Shown here piece after piece: positions 17,299 through 26,077 of a stretch of DNA of 40,897 nucleotides. The stretch spans positions 20,055 to 60,951 of the forward strand of contig JAACPL010000006.1 in the NCBI GenBank assembly GCA_009995495.1, given 5' to 3'. A program made the translations under genes and the position numbers. Source of the DNA: Candidatus Falkowiibacteriota bacterium (GTDB taxonomy: Bacteria; Patescibacteriota; Patescibacteriia; Patescibacteriales; UBA12465). Below the pieces are notes generated by a model. It had not been told where the DNA came from. It did no database searches and saw nothing but the letters and a program-made list of their open reading frames with translations. Positions within the stretch are counted from its first letter, which is position 1, and each line of letters begins with the position of its first letter.

Positions 17299-17640
17299 AT
17301 GACTAAATTAAAAAAATTAGCTAATTTAAAACCAAGTAAAGAAAAGGGGTATCAAATCAAGCCCCTCTTTTCTGTGTTAAAAGATGAGGCGAGCGTTAAG
17401 TATCATGTAGAAAAGGATGATTATTTCGGAACCATCGCCACTATAATTAGCTTAATTTTTCAAAAATTAAAAAATGATGAGATTAAAGAAAATGGGGAAA
17501 AAGAAAAAAAACAACTACTTAAAACTCTAAAAAATTTAGAGCAAGATTTAATCTTCCTACAAAATAATTATCAAATCTATATTAAACCAAGGATAAAGAA
17601 TAAAAAGATTATGCCAAAAGGTAAACTTAAAAGCCAATGA
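17299..17640 (+). CDS. Small basic protein of unknown function
   Basis: The 113-residue Lys-rich protein is not recognised. A hydrophobic stretch, DYFGTIATIISLIFQKL, lies near residues 42-58, followed by a charged helix likely to coil (GEKEKKQLLKTLKNLEQDL). The N-terminus is basic (MTKLKKLANLKPSKEKG). It follows radC by 19 bases and probably shares its transcript. Its 3' end overlaps the opposite-strand O-antigen-ligase gene by 64 bases. It ends in TGA, one of the stops showing that TGA is not reassigned. There is no Shine-Dalgarno sequence. Its place after radC and the amino-acid pattern make it credible as a gene. Confidence 0.6.
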   Translation: MTKLKKLANLKPSKEKGYQIKPLFSVLKDEASVKYHVEKDDYFGTIATIISLIFQKLKNDEIKENGEKEKKQLLKTLKNLEQDLIFLQNNYQIYIKPRIKNKKIMPKGKLKSQ

Positions 17641-18890
17641 TCAAAAAACATTAATAAGATTAAAGGTAACAGTAGCGACCAGACAAAAACTTCCTTAGAA
17701 GCTCGCCGCCAAAGAACGACGAAAAAAGTTAAGAAAAAAAATAAAGCTAATAAACCAGATTCAGCCCAAAGTAATAAAAAAGAATTATGAACCGGTTGGT
17801 AGCTCCAATCGGCTTTTTTAAAACCATTCTTCTCTAAATCTTGATTAGCTAAAAAAGTTGTATAATTACCAATTCCAGTACCAAAAAACCATTTATCTTT
17901 CAAGACTCCACCAACCTCAACTAGCTGTAGACGCCTCTCGCTAAAAGAAATTTCTTCAAGCCGCCCCTCGGCATTAACTCTAGTAATAAATAAATCTTGA
18001 TAAGAAAAATAGATTAGACTACTTAAGATCGCCGAAAAAAACAAGAGAGCAATAAGGCGACCGAGAGCCCACTTTTCTTTCTTAACTAAGAAAATAATAA
18101 ATAAAGCAATAAGTCCGACTATTAACGCCAGCCAGGCCGATCGAGAAAAACTAAAAATTAGAGCTAAAAGCGCAAAAAAATAAAAAAGAAAAAGAAAAAT
18201 TGACTCAGTAATCTCCCTCTTGGTTCTGATTAATTTCTTCTTAGCTAAAAGGTAAGAAGACAAAATAATAGCAATCGCTAAAACTCCGCCAAAAATATTA
18301 GGATGATCAAAGCCGCCATAAGCTCTAAGCCAGCGACCTGACAAGGTTTCAATTACCGATACCCCGAGGTCTTCCGGATGATGAGAAGCGAGACCAAAAT
18401 ATTTAAAAGCAAAGGCATTTTGATTTAAAAATTGATAAATACCTAAAGAAACATGAAGAAAAATAGAGCTTAAAAAAACAAAAATCACGCGACTTTTTTC
18501 TAATATTGCTTCGCCATAAGCTTGCCGTTTAAAGCCTTCTTGTAAAAGATAAAATAAACCCAAACCAAGCATGATAATAATATATTTATAAAAAGCCAGA
18601 ATTTTATCTGACGCAAAGAAAAAGGATAAAAAAATAAAAAAAGAAAAGCCAGCTAAACAATACCAATCAAGTTGAGCTTTTTCCTGATAATTTTTATTAG
18701 TAGCCCGATAAAAAAGAAAAAATAATAAAACAAAAATTAAAAGTATATGACTAATATAGAAACTTACCTCATTAAAATTACTAGCATCCGCCTTAATAAT
18801 TAATTTAGTTTGCCAAGGAAGCAAAAAAACAAATAAATAAAAAAACCATCTAATTATCATCTTAAATAAGTGTTGCCAATTTTTCTTCAT
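17577..18890 (-). CDS. O-antigen ligase / Wzy-like polytopic membrane protein
   Basis: The 437-residue protein has about ten to twelve membrane segments and the Wzy_C/O-antigen-ligase signature: RWLRAYGGFDHPNIFGGVLA in the loop, SRSAWLALIVGLIALF, and the large periplasmic-type loop FGTGIGNYTTFLANQDLEKN through PVHNSFLLLWAESG. Members join or polymerise glycan on lipid carriers at the outer face of the cytoplasmic membrane. A second possible start, MIIRWFFYL at 18860, would remove the 29-base overlap with the upstream gene; the hydrophobic start makes that equally likely. It ends the minus operon and overlaps the end of the convergent plus gene. The glycan made is unknown. Confidence 0.82.
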   Translation of the reverse strand: MKKNWQHLFKMIIRWFFYLFVFLLPWQTKLIIKADASNFNEVSFYISHILLIFVLLFFLFYRATNKNYQEKAQLDWYCLAGFSFFIFLSFFFASDKILAFYKYIIIMLGLGLFYLLQEGFKRQAYGEAILEKSRVIFVFLSSIFLHVSLGIYQFLNQNAFAFKYFGLASHHPEDLGVSVIETLSGRWLRAYGGFDHPNIFGGVLAIAIILSSYLLAKKKLIRTKREITESIFLFLFYFFALLALIFSFSRSAWLALIVGLIALFIIFLVKKEKWALGRLIALLFFSAILSSLIYFSYQDLFITRVNAEGRLEEISFSERRLQLVEVGGVLKDKWFFGTGIGNYTTFLANQDLEKNGFKKADWSYQPVHNSFLLLWAESGLLALFFFLTFFVVLWRRASKEVFVWSLLLPLILLMFFDHWLLSLPFGIIFLFFILGLI

Positions 18891-19782
18891 ATTTTTTCTT
18901 TATTTCTAAGCGTCTATCTTTTAAATATAGTTTAATTATATTGTCTGAAAAAACTACTCCGCTTGAATCATCTTTTATGTCCGCGGCCCGGCGTAATATG
19001 GGGGGCATAATTTTAACTTGAAACTTATAACTTATCTTCTCCAAATAATCCATTAGGTTGCTAGCTAAATCAGTTTTATTTTTAGATATGGAAACGTCTT
19101 CAATCTTATTTAAATCATAATTTGAATCATAATAAACTTCCAAATTATTGACCCGCAAAAATTTCTGGTGAATATTATTTTTATCTTCTAATAATAACAA
19201 ATTCCTTTCCCAAAAATCAAAATAAGGATCACCACTTTTTATCTTTAAACCTTGAAGATCTAAATTATCTTCACTTAAATAAAAACTTAAACAAATCTTA
19301 TCTTTTTTTGTTTTTTTATTTGGCCTCTTATTCAAAATCTTCATCAGACCAGCACAGAAAAATCGACTTAGCCAAATTCTTTTATTTTTAGTAATAATAA
19401 AAATATCAATATCACTTTCTTCGCGCAAATTATAAGAGCCGATAGAATTAACGAAATAAACCGCTAAAATAAAGGGTAATTTGGCAAATATCTTGGCAAA
19501 AAACTTCGCAGTTTTATTTTTTTTTAAGCTATAATTATAGCGTCTGTTACGAGAATTAATATTTTCCTCTCGTCCTCTTAAAAAATAAAAACCATTTTTA
19601 TTTTCAATCTTGGAGCCAAGAAAATCTTCTTCTAAAATCATTTCTAATTCACCTAAGGTAATAGTAAAAAATAATGATTTTTTTATTTCAAAAATTGTTA
19701 AGGGAAAGGAAAAAATATCATAAAAAGAAATTATTTTTAAAATTTCTTTTTGTTTTTTAATTTTATCTAAGTCGCTAGTCAT
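18862..19782 (-). CDS. Nucleotidyltransferase-fold protein with N-terminal winged-helix-like region
   Basis: The key motif is VNSIGSYNLREESDIDIFII near residues 112-131, the G-S-x(n)-D-x-D pattern of the minimal nucleotidyltransferase fold that binds metal and NTP. The first 90 residues look like a small helical or winged-helix domain (ILKIISFYDIFSFPLTIFEI). The C-terminal third is basic and helical. I do not recognise a specific substrate. It overlaps or abuts the O-antigen-ligase gene, so a role in surface glycan modification is possible but only by association. Confidence 0.6.
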   Translation of the reverse strand: MTSDLDKIKKQKEILKIISFYDIFSFPLTIFEIKKSLFFTITLGELEMILEEDFLGSKIENKNGFYFLRGREENINSRNRRYNYSLKKNKTAKFFAKIFAKLPFILAVYFVNSIGSYNLREESDIDIFIITKNKRIWLSRFFCAGLMKILNKRPNKKTKKDKICLSFYLSEDNLDLQGLKIKSGDPYFDFWERNLLLLEDKNNIHQKFLRVNNLEVYYDSNYDLNKIEDVSISKNKTDLASNLMDYLEKISYKFQVKIMPPILRRAADIKDDSSGVVFSDNIIKLYLKDRRLEIKKKYEEKLATLI

Positions 19783-19801
19783 TTTTTTAAAAACTTAAGT
19801 T

Positions 19802-20935
19802 TTAATCAGTTTTTGGTTTTTCAATTTTTAAAATTTCAAGATCACTTTTTTTATCGGTAATTTTTGTCACATCTTTGTCAATTTTTTTAAATTCACTATA
19901 AGCATTATTATAATGATTAACAGTAGTTGACATCGAAAGCCCTAACTTTCTCATAAAATCATCATAACTTGCCATATGACGACCAAGTTTTTCAATATTA
20001 ACTTTTATTTCTTTCGCTTTTTCTTCAATTTGCATGGCTTTTAGGCCTTGTAAAACTGTTTGTAAATAAGCCAAAAAAGAAGTTGGTGAAACAATAATAA
20101 CTTTTTTATCTCTAAATGCATATTCTATTAAATCGCGAGTATTGATTTTTATCGCCCCAACTTTATTAATCAATAAATCATAATAAATTGCTTCCGAAGG
20201 AATAAACATAAAAGCAAATTCAAGTGTTCCTTTTCCAGGAAGCACATATTTTGCTGTTTCATCAATTCTATTTTTTAAATCCTGTTTAAATACTTGTTCC
20301 AATTTTTCTCGCTCCTCTTTATTAGTCGCATTTAAAATTCTTTCATAATTCTCTAAAGAAAATTTAGCATCAACTGGAATGACTTTATCTTTAACAAAAA
20401 CAACAGCATCAACAATTAGTTCTTTATCTGTTTTTTCATCTTTACCAAAACTATATTGCATTTGAAATGAGCCCGGCGGTAAAACATTCTTTAAAGTTTC
20501 TTCTAAAAAATATTCCCCTAAAACTCCGCGCTGTTTAGGATTTTTTAAAATATCTTGTAAATTTTGTAATTGAGAAGAAAAGTTAACCACCTGCTTATTA
20601 GTTTCATCAAGTTTAGTTAATTTTTCCGTGACATCCGCGATTAGGCGCGCCGATTGAGCAGAAATGCCTTGAACAATTTTCGCGGTTTGACCAAACTGTT
20701 CTTGATTACTGCGATAAGTTTCTGATAGTTTTTTATCAAGCTCCTGTCTTAATTCGGAGTTTTGTTGAGATAAATTAGTAAGCTTTTCTGATTGTTGAAT
20801 TAATTTTTCCGTTAAAATATCAAGCTTACTATTATTACTGCCCTCACCATCCTTCTTTTTTAACAATAAAAAAATAACAGCCGCTAGACCAGCAACAAGA
20901 ACTACTAATAAAATTATTAATAAAGCCTCATTCAT
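19802..20935 (-). CDS. rmuC: DNA recombination protein RmuC homolog
   Basis: The 377-residue protein has an N-terminal membrane anchor (ALLIILLVVLVAGLAAVIFL), a long coiled coil (about 38-135), and the RmuC core: KQRGVLGEYFLEETLKNVLP, DAVVFVKDKVIPVDAKFSLE, FAFMFIPSEAIYYDLL and VIIVSPTSFLAYLQTVLQGL. The core is related to restriction-type nuclease folds; RmuC limits rearrangement at inverted repeats in E. coli, with mechanism not settled. It lies 4 bases after mscL in the same direction. Confidence 0.93.
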   Translation of the reverse strand: MNEALLIILLVVLVAGLAAVIFLLLKKKDGEGSNNSKLDILTEKLIQQSEKLTNLSQQNSELRQELDKKLSETYRSNQEQFGQTAKIVQGISAQSARLIADVTEKLTKLDETNKQVVNFSSQLQNLQDILKNPKQRGVLGEYFLEETLKNVLPPGSFQMQYSFGKDEKTDKELIVDAVVFVKDKVIPVDAKFSLENYERILNATNKEEREKLEQVFKQDLKNRIDETAKYVLPGKGTLEFAFMFIPSEAIYYDLLINKVGAIKINTRDLIEYAFRDKKVIIVSPTSFLAYLQTVLQGLKAMQIEEKAKEIKVNIEKLGRHMASYDDFMRKLGLSMSTTVNHYNNAYSEFKKIDKDVTKITDKKSDLEILKIEKPKTD

Positions 20936-20939
20936 TTTA

Positions 20940-21443
20940 TTAATTTAAACTTTTATTTTGATTTTCCGGTTTTTTATTTTTAAGTAAATCACGAATCTCA
21001 ACTAATAATTCTTGATCTTTAGTTAATAGGATTGGCGACTCTTCCTTTTTAACATCCTCTTCAACTTCTTTCTCTGCCTTTTTTTTTACTAAAAAGTCCT
21101 GCGCTAATTTATTCTTAACACGGTTAAGAAATTTAACCATCAGAAAAACCGATAAAGCAATAACAAGGAAATCAAAAATATTTTGAATAAAATTCCCGGC
21201 GCTAAGTACAAGCTCTGGCTTTAAAATTTCTCCTTCCGGGCCAATTATAGCTGAACGTAAAACAATTTTCCAAACTGTAAAATCAAGTCCGCCAGCAATA
21301 AAACCAACTAAAGGCATAACTATGTCTGAGACTAAAGAGGAGACTATTTTACCAAAAGCGGCACCAATAATAACCGCAACGGCCAAATCAACAACATTAC
21401 CTTTAACAGCAAATTCTCTGAACTCTTGAAAATATTTTTTCAT
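20940..21443 (-). CDS. mscL: Large-conductance mechanosensitive channel MscL
   Basis: Pressure-relief channel in the cytoplasmic membrane. I start at the ATG at 21443 because MKKYFQEFREFAVKGNVVDL is the normal N-terminal amphipathic helix; the track start adds 14 residues without family support. TM1 is VVDLAVAVIIGAAFGKIVSS, the periplasmic loop is about residues 47-80, TM2 is FLVIALSVFLMVKFLNRV. The C-terminus carries an extra Lys/Glu-rich tail with KDQELLVEIRDLLKNKKP. The 167-residue length is a little above the usual 130-150. It follows gyrA and precedes rmuC. Confidence 0.95.
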   Translation of the reverse strand: MKKYFQEFREFAVKGNVVDLAVAVIIGAAFGKIVSSLVSDIVMPLVGFIAGGLDFTVWKIVLRSAIIGPEGEILKPELVLSAGNFIQNIFDFLVIALSVFLMVKFLNRVKNKLAQDFLVKKKAEKEVEEDVKKEESPILLTKDQELLVEIRDLLKNKKPENQNKSLN

Positions 21444-21497
21444 ATTATTATCACTTAGTTTAAAAGATCTTAAAATGAAATTCAAAGAGTCTTAAAA

Positions 21498-24020
21498 TTA
21501 AATCCAAGTTGTTCCCGCAACTTTGTCATCATTTTCTTTAAAACGCATAATTCTAACTCCTTGAGTATCACGACCCAAAACACTAATTGATTTAAATGGA
21601 GTTCTAATAACTTGTCCATTTTCAGAAATAACAACAATATCTTTATCAGCCATGCTATCTGCATTAACCAAGAAGGCGTCGGTTATTACTCCAGTCTTGT
21701 CAGTTACCTTAGCAGTTTTGATGCCACTACCACCACGACCCTGAATTTTATAAGCATTAAAATCAGTTCGCTTACCACAACCTTTAGACATGATTGTTAA
21801 AATTTGATAATTTCTTTTTCTTTCTTTGTCAGTTTTAGCAACTCCCATACCAATAACCGTATCATCTTTATGAAGACGAATACCAATAACACCAGCGGCG
21901 CCGCGACCCATTTCTCTAACATCAGTTTCTTTGAATCTAATTGCTTGCCCCTTAGCGGTAACTAGTTGAATATGGTCAGAGCCTGAAGTTGGTTTAACCC
22001 AAGTTAAACGATCATCATCTTTAATCTTAATCGCAATCAAGCCACCCCGTCTAATATTCTTAAACAATTCTAAATCAACTTTTTTGACTAAACCTTTTTT
22101 AGTAGCAAAGAATAAATACTTACTGAACACGGCCTTTTCTAAAGGTAAAATTGAAGAAACTTGTTCACCACTTAAAAGTTGAAGAAAATTAACTACCGGA
22201 GTTCCTTTAGCAATTCTTGAAGATTGAGGAATTTCGTGAACTTTTAATTGGAAGGCTCGTCCTTTGGTGGTAAAGAATAAAATATCATTATGAGTCATGC
22301 TACTAAACATAAATTGGACCGTGTCCGCCTCTTTAGTTGTTAGACCCATAACCCCTTTACCGCCCCTGGCCTGAACTTTAAAATTGTCTGGTTCAAGTCT
22401 TTTAATATAACCATCACGCGTCATAAGAACAACAGTTTCTTCGTTAGGAACTAAGTCCTCAACGCTAAAATCTTTAATCCCGCCAGCAACAACTTGAGTT
22501 CTTCTTTCATCACCAAATTTTTCAACCAAGGCTTTAAGTTCTTCGCTTACAATTTTTCTCATCTTCGCAACTGATTTCAAAATTGCTTCCAAGTTTTTAA
22601 TAATTGCTAATTTTTCTTTAAGCTCATCTTCAATTTTCTTCTGCTCTAAGTTAGCTAAATTTTGCAAACGCATTTCCAAAATCGCAACTGCCTGCCTTTC
22701 TGATAATTTAAACTTTTTAATCAAACTAAGTTTAGCCACTTCCTTATCTTTTGAGGCCTTAATAGTTTTAATAACTTCATCAATATTTTTTAAAGCAATC
22801 ATCAAGCCCTCTAAAATATGAGCTCTATCTTTAGCTTTATCAAGTTCAAATTGAGTCCTTCGTTTAACAACTTCTTCACGATGTTTAATATATTCCTCTA
22901 AAATCATTTTCAAAGTTAAAACACGAGGTTGAATTCCATCAACTAAAGCTAACATGTTGAAGTGGAAAGTTGTCTGCAAATTTGTATTTTTATATAAACT
23001 ATTTAAAATCTTTTTTGGATAAGAATCTTTTTTAAGTTCAATTACAATTCTGACTCCGTCCTTATCAGATTCATCACGCAAAGCGCGAATACCATCAAGC
23101 TTTTTATCCTTAACTAAATTAGCAATTTTTTCTACTAAATCGGCTTTATTAACTTGATAAGGAATTTCACGCACAACAATTTTAAAACCACTCTTATCTT
23201 CTTCAATATCCGCTTTACCACGACAAACAACGCCGCCCTTACCAGTCGCATAGGCGGTTAAAATATCTTTTTTATCATAAATAATTCCGCCGGTCGGAAA
23301 GTCTGGTCCTTTAACAAATTGGGCTAAATCCTCAACACTAGCCTCAGGATTTTCTATTAAATGCTCAATTGCTGCCGCTAGTTCTCGTAAATTATGAGGC
23401 GGAATATTAGTGGCCATCCCAACCGCGATCCCCATCGTTCCGTTTAATAATAAATTCGGTAATTTAGCCGGAAGAACTCTCGGTTCTTTATGACTGCCGT
23501 CAAAGTTAGGAATAAAATCGATGGTATTTTTATCAATATCGTAAAGCATTTCCTCAGAAATCGCTGCTAATTTAGCCTCAGTATAACGCATCGCCGCGGC
23601 ATTATCGCCATCCATAGAACCAAAGTTTCCTTGACCACGAACAAGGGGGTAGCGCATCGAAAAGTCTTGAGCCATTCTTACCATCGAATCATAAACCGCA
23701 CTATCGCCGTGAGGATGATATTTACCCAAAACTTCTCCGACAACCGTAGCTGATTTCCTAAATTTTGTATTAGCGCGAAGCCCAACACTCCACATCGCGT
23801 AAAGAATACGACGATGAACTGGTTTTAGACCGTCACGAACATCAGGTAGAGCCCGAGAAACAATAACGCTCATCGCATAGTCTAAATAAGACTTAGACAT
23901 TTCGTCTACAATCGGTTGATCCTCAACTAGGCCATAAGGAGTTTTACGGCGATTGCCAATAACAACTTCTTCAACTTTTTTAGGCTCTTTTTCTGGTTCC
24001 TGGGCTTCGTTTTTTTTCAT
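21498..24020 (-). CDS. gyrA: DNA gyrase subunit A
   Basis: Breakage-reunion subunit of gyrase, 840 residues. The N-terminal catalytic core has [20 protein letters not shown], the quinolone-pocket segment [14 protein letters not shown] (Ser107 and Asp111, matching E. coli Ser83 and Asp87, both wild type) and the active tyrosine in [10 protein letters not shown] (Tyr146). A coiled coil at about 380-490 and the six-bladed C-terminal beta-pinwheel follow. The GyrA box, normally QRRGGKG, reads QGRGGSG, a weaker version that could affect DNA wrapping. A DNA gyrase or topoisomerase IV identity therefore deserves a check, but overall gyrA is the better fit. No Shine-Dalgarno sequence is visible. Confidence 0.93.
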   Translation of the reverse strand: MKKNEAQEPEKEPKKVEEVVIGNRRKTPYGLVEDQPIVDEMSKSYLDYAMSVIVSRALPDVRDGLKPVHRRILYAMWSVGLRANTKFRKSATVVGEVLGKYHPHGDSAVYDSMVRMAQDFSMRYPLVRGQGNFGSMDGDNAAAMRYTEAKLAAISEEMLYDIDKNTIDFIPNFDGSHKEPRVLPAKLPNLLLNGTMGIAVGMATNIPPHNLRELAAAIEHLIENPEASVEDLAQFVKGPDFPTGGIIYDKKDILTAYATGKGGVVCRGKADIEEDKSGFKIVVREIPYQVNKADLVEKIANLVKDKKLDGIRALRDESDKDGVRIVIELKKDSYPKKILNSLYKNTNLQTTFHFNMLALVDGIQPRVLTLKMILEEYIKHREEVVKRRTQFELDKAKDRAHILEGLMIALKNIDEVIKTIKASKDKEVAKLSLIKKFKLSERQAVAILEMRLQNLANLEQKKIEDELKEKLAIIKNLEAILKSVAKMRKIVSEELKALVEKFGDERRTQVVAGGIKDFSVEDLVPNEETVVLMTRDGYIKRLEPDNFKVQARGGKGVMGLTTKEADTVQFMFSSMTHNDILFFTTKGRAFQLKVHEIPQSSRIAKGTPVVNFLQLLSGEQVSSILPLEKAVFSKYLFFATKKGLVKKVDLELFKNIRRGGLIAIKIKDDDRLTWVKPTSGSDHIQLVTAKGQAIRFKETDVREMGRGAAGVIGIRLHKDDTVIGMGVAKTDKERKRNYQILTIMSKGCGKRTDFNAYKIQGRGGSGIKTAKVTDKTGVITDAFLVNADSMADKDIVVISENGQVIRTPFKSISVLGRDTQGVRIMRFKENDDKVAGTTWI

Positions 24021-24077
24021 AAAACAATAGTACTAAATAAGTTACAAAATAAATCTATTTTACTAAACAATATATTT

Positions 24078-24569
24078 TTACCAAACTACCTGCGTAATGC
24101 CCTCGCAGCCAGGAGGGATAGCACAACCTCTAGCATCCTCACCAACTGTCGGCATACAATTAATATATTCCGGACAATTTTTTAACGTTGGCTCTGTTTT
24201 AAATAAAGGATCTTCCGCTAAGGGCAGTAATTTTAATTCTTCCTCAACTCCCGTCTCTTGATCCGGACCCTGATTTAAACCATCTTCTTGATTTTCTTCG
24301 ATAATTTGACCAAGGCTATCCTTATCATCTTTTAATTTAGTGTTTAAATCCTCAACCACCTGATCTAAATCATCTTTAATTTCTGAAAATTCATCATTTT
24401 TTGGTACCAAAGTTAAATCTTCAACATTCTTGAAACGACTTCGTAGATTAAAAATCCAGGCTGCAAAAATTAAAACCGTAAAACTAAGAACTAAAATTTT
24501 TAATAGCAAAGCTTTTTCCTTCTGACTATTTTCTGTTTTAGTTTTTTCCGGCTTACTTTCAACAGCCAT
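24078..24569 (-). CDS. Single-pass membrane protein with acidic linker and Cys-rich tail
   Basis: The 163-residue protein has a short basic N-terminus, one membrane segment (LLLKILVLSFTVLIFAAWIF, about 21-40), an acidic coiled linker (about 55-130) and a C-terminal tail with four cysteines: CPEYINCMPTVGED, then GCAIPPGCEGITQVVW. I have an impression that this tail recurs in Patescibacteria proteins, but I cannot confirm it here. The tail would be outside the membrane and could be held by two disulfides. It lies between ndk and gyrA in the same operon. The function is unknown. Confidence 0.68.
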   Translation of the reverse strand: MAVESKPEKTKTENSQKEKALLLKILVLSFTVLIFAAWIFNLRSRFKNVEDLTLVPKNDEFSEIKDDLDQVVEDLNTKLKDDKDSLGQIIEENQEDGLNQGPDQETGVEEELKLLPLAEDPLFKTEPTLKNCPEYINCMPTVGEDARGCAIPPGCEGITQVVW

Positions 24570-24605
24570 ACTTTTATTAATAAATTTTAAAAATAAAACC
24601 AGAAC

Positions 24606-25208
24606 TTACTCCTTAATTGAATCAAGATTAACATCATATAAAATCTGCTCGGCAATTAGACGATAAGATAAAATTTCTTCTGGTTTAAACCAAATCGGAA
24701 TTTCTCTATCAGCATCTTCGGCTGGGTCAGAACAATGAATTAAATTTCTCACCGCTCTTTCGTCAACATTAGCCAAACCATAAGAGTCAATTGTATAATC
24801 ACCCCTTAAAGTTCCCGCATCCGAGCTTAAAGGTTCAGTTGAGCCAACTAATTTCTTCACAATTCCCGCTGCTTGATTACCCTCAAAAATCATCGGGACA
24901 ATCGGCCCGCAAGTCATAAACTTAACTAAGGCCCGCACAATATCTTTGCCATATTCAATTGCCTCTTTATCAACCGACATCCCTACCGCTTCTCTTTCCT
25001 TAATAGTCATTTCTCCTTTTTTCAAAAACCAAGCATCATCTTTATTATAATGAGCCCAAAGTTGATCTTCAGTTGCCATTATCATTTTTAAAGCAACCAA
25101 TTTCAAGCCAGTTTTCTCAATTCTATTTATTACTTCACCAATTAAACCCCTTTGCACCGCATCAGGTTTTAAAATAACCAAAGTTCTTTCTCTTTTAACA
25201 TTTGCCAT
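24606..25208 (-). CDS. ndk: Nucleoside diphosphate kinase with an insertion
   Basis: Transfers the terminal phosphate among nucleoside di- and triphosphates through a phospho-histidine. Seen: ERTLVILKPDAVQRGLIGEV at the start, VKFMTCGPIVPMIFEG, GTLRGDYTIDSYGLANV and the active-site segment NLIHCSDP (His158). The family usually has H-G-S-D; Cys replaces Gly here. The chain is 200 residues against about 140-150 for typical bacterial enzymes. Roughly 26 extra residues sit between HYNKDD and the FMTCGP strand, and a C-terminal tail of about 25 is added. It follows the metallo-hydrolase gene by 34 bases. Confidence 0.94.
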   Translation of the reverse strand: MANVKRERTLVILKPDAVQRGLIGEVINRIEKTGLKLVALKMIMATEDQLWAHYNKDDAWFLKKGEMTIKEREAVGMSVDKEAIEYGKDIVRALVKFMTCGPIVPMIFEGNQAAGIVKKLVGSTEPLSSDAGTLRGDYTIDSYGLANVDERAVRNLIHCSDPAEDADREIPIWFKPEEILSYRLIAEQILYDVNLDSIKE

Positions 25209-25242
25209 AAATTTTAAAACTTATTTAAATTTTTTTTTATTT

Positions 25243-25887
25243 TTATAAACTTAAAACGACTAGCTCCATATCTTCTTGGGGCAAGTCTTTTTTAGAAATT
25301 TTTAATTTTTCTTCGTAAGTCGGTTCAATCCCAAGTTCTTTAATAAACTTATCAAGGGAATCAAGTTCAATTTTTAAACCTTCAACCATATAATGCATCG
25401 GAATAACGATTCTTGGTTCAATTTGAGAAATTACTTCAACTGCTTTTTTCGCGTCTAAAGTATAGGTTCCGCCAACCGGAATTAATAAAATATCGGTTCC
25501 GGCTAGTTTTTCAAGTTGAGTGCTATCAAGTGCGTGACCGAGGTCACCTAAATGAGAAACAGATATATCATCAATTTCAAAACGATAAATTGTATTTTTT
25601 CCTCTTTCCGCGCCCTCTTTATCATCATGAAAAGAATCAATCCCCTCAATTAAAACATCTTTAAAATCATATTCCCCCGGACAGTCAACAATAAACGCCT
25701 TCCCTCTTAAAGAGTTAACGTTGCTGTGATCGTCATGATTGTGGGAAATTGTGACAATATCAGCTTCAAAATTAGGCACTTTTAAACCAATTTCCTTATT
25801 AAACGGGTCCGTAACCACAGTTATTCCATCTGAACCTTGTTTATCTTGAAGTTTAAAACAAGAATGACCTTGCCAAGTAATAATCAT
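25243..25887 (-). CDS. Metallo-beta-lactamase-fold hydrolase (UPF0173-like)
   Basis: Metal-dependent hydrolase with the motif SHNHDDHSNV (HxHxDH), HLGDLGHAL and IPMHY. The family start is MIITWQGHSCFKL. The track ORF begins 25 codons upstream at 25962, but those codons contain a consensus promoter (25934-25962), so I place the start at the ATG at 25887 giving 214 residues. The upstream hydrophobic stretch is then untranslated leader rather than a membrane anchor. It is probably the first gene of the long minus operon through ndk and gyrA. Substrate unknown. Confidence 0.88.
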   Translation of the reverse strand: MIITWQGHSCFKLQDKQGSDGITVVTDPFNKEIGLKVPNFEADIVTISHNHDDHSNVNSLRGKAFIVDCPGEYDFKDVLIEGIDSFHDDKEGAERGKNTIYRFEIDDISVSHLGDLGHALDSTQLEKLAGTDILLIPVGGTYTLDAKKAVEVISQIEPRIVIPMHYMVEGLKIELDSLDKFIKELGIEPTYEEKLKISKKDLPQEDMELVVLSL

Positions 25888-25933
25888 ATAAATTATAGAA
25901 AACAATAAAAATAGGCCTAAAAAACCTATGTTT

Positions 25934-25962
25934 ATTGTAGCAAAGAAAAATGGTCGGGTCAA
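25934..25962 (-). promoter_or_regulatory. Consensus promoter of the metallo-hydrolase-ndk-gyrA operon
   Basis: TTGACC and TACAAT stand 17 bases apart on the minus strand, with TGC before the -10 as an extended element. The predicted start is near 25927, about 40 bases upstream of the chosen ATG. Confidence 0.78.
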
Positions 25963-25985
25963 TAAGTAAAAAATTGAAATTATGA

Positions 25986-26023
25986 AAAAAATAAAAAAAG
26001 GATAAGCCTTATAGCTATCCTTT
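25986..26023 (-). terminator. Second (distal) terminator behind the secreted-protein gene
   Basis: AAAGGATA (25997-26004) and TATCCTTT (26016-26023) form an 8-bp stem. On the minus strand it is followed by a T-rich run (TTTTTATTTTTT). It lies just after another terminator. Confidence 0.6.
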
Positions 26024-26027
26024 AATG

Positions 26028-26060
26028 AAAAGAAAAAAGAGCGTCCTTAGGGCACGCTCT
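26028..26060 (-). terminator. First (proximal) terminator behind the secreted-protein gene
   Basis: AGAGCGT (26038-26044) and ACGCTCT (26054-26060) form a perfect stem; on the minus strand TTTTTTC follows. It is 18 bases beyond the stop at 26078. Confidence 0.85.
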
Positions 26061-26077
26061 TTGAAAAGTGTCAGCTT

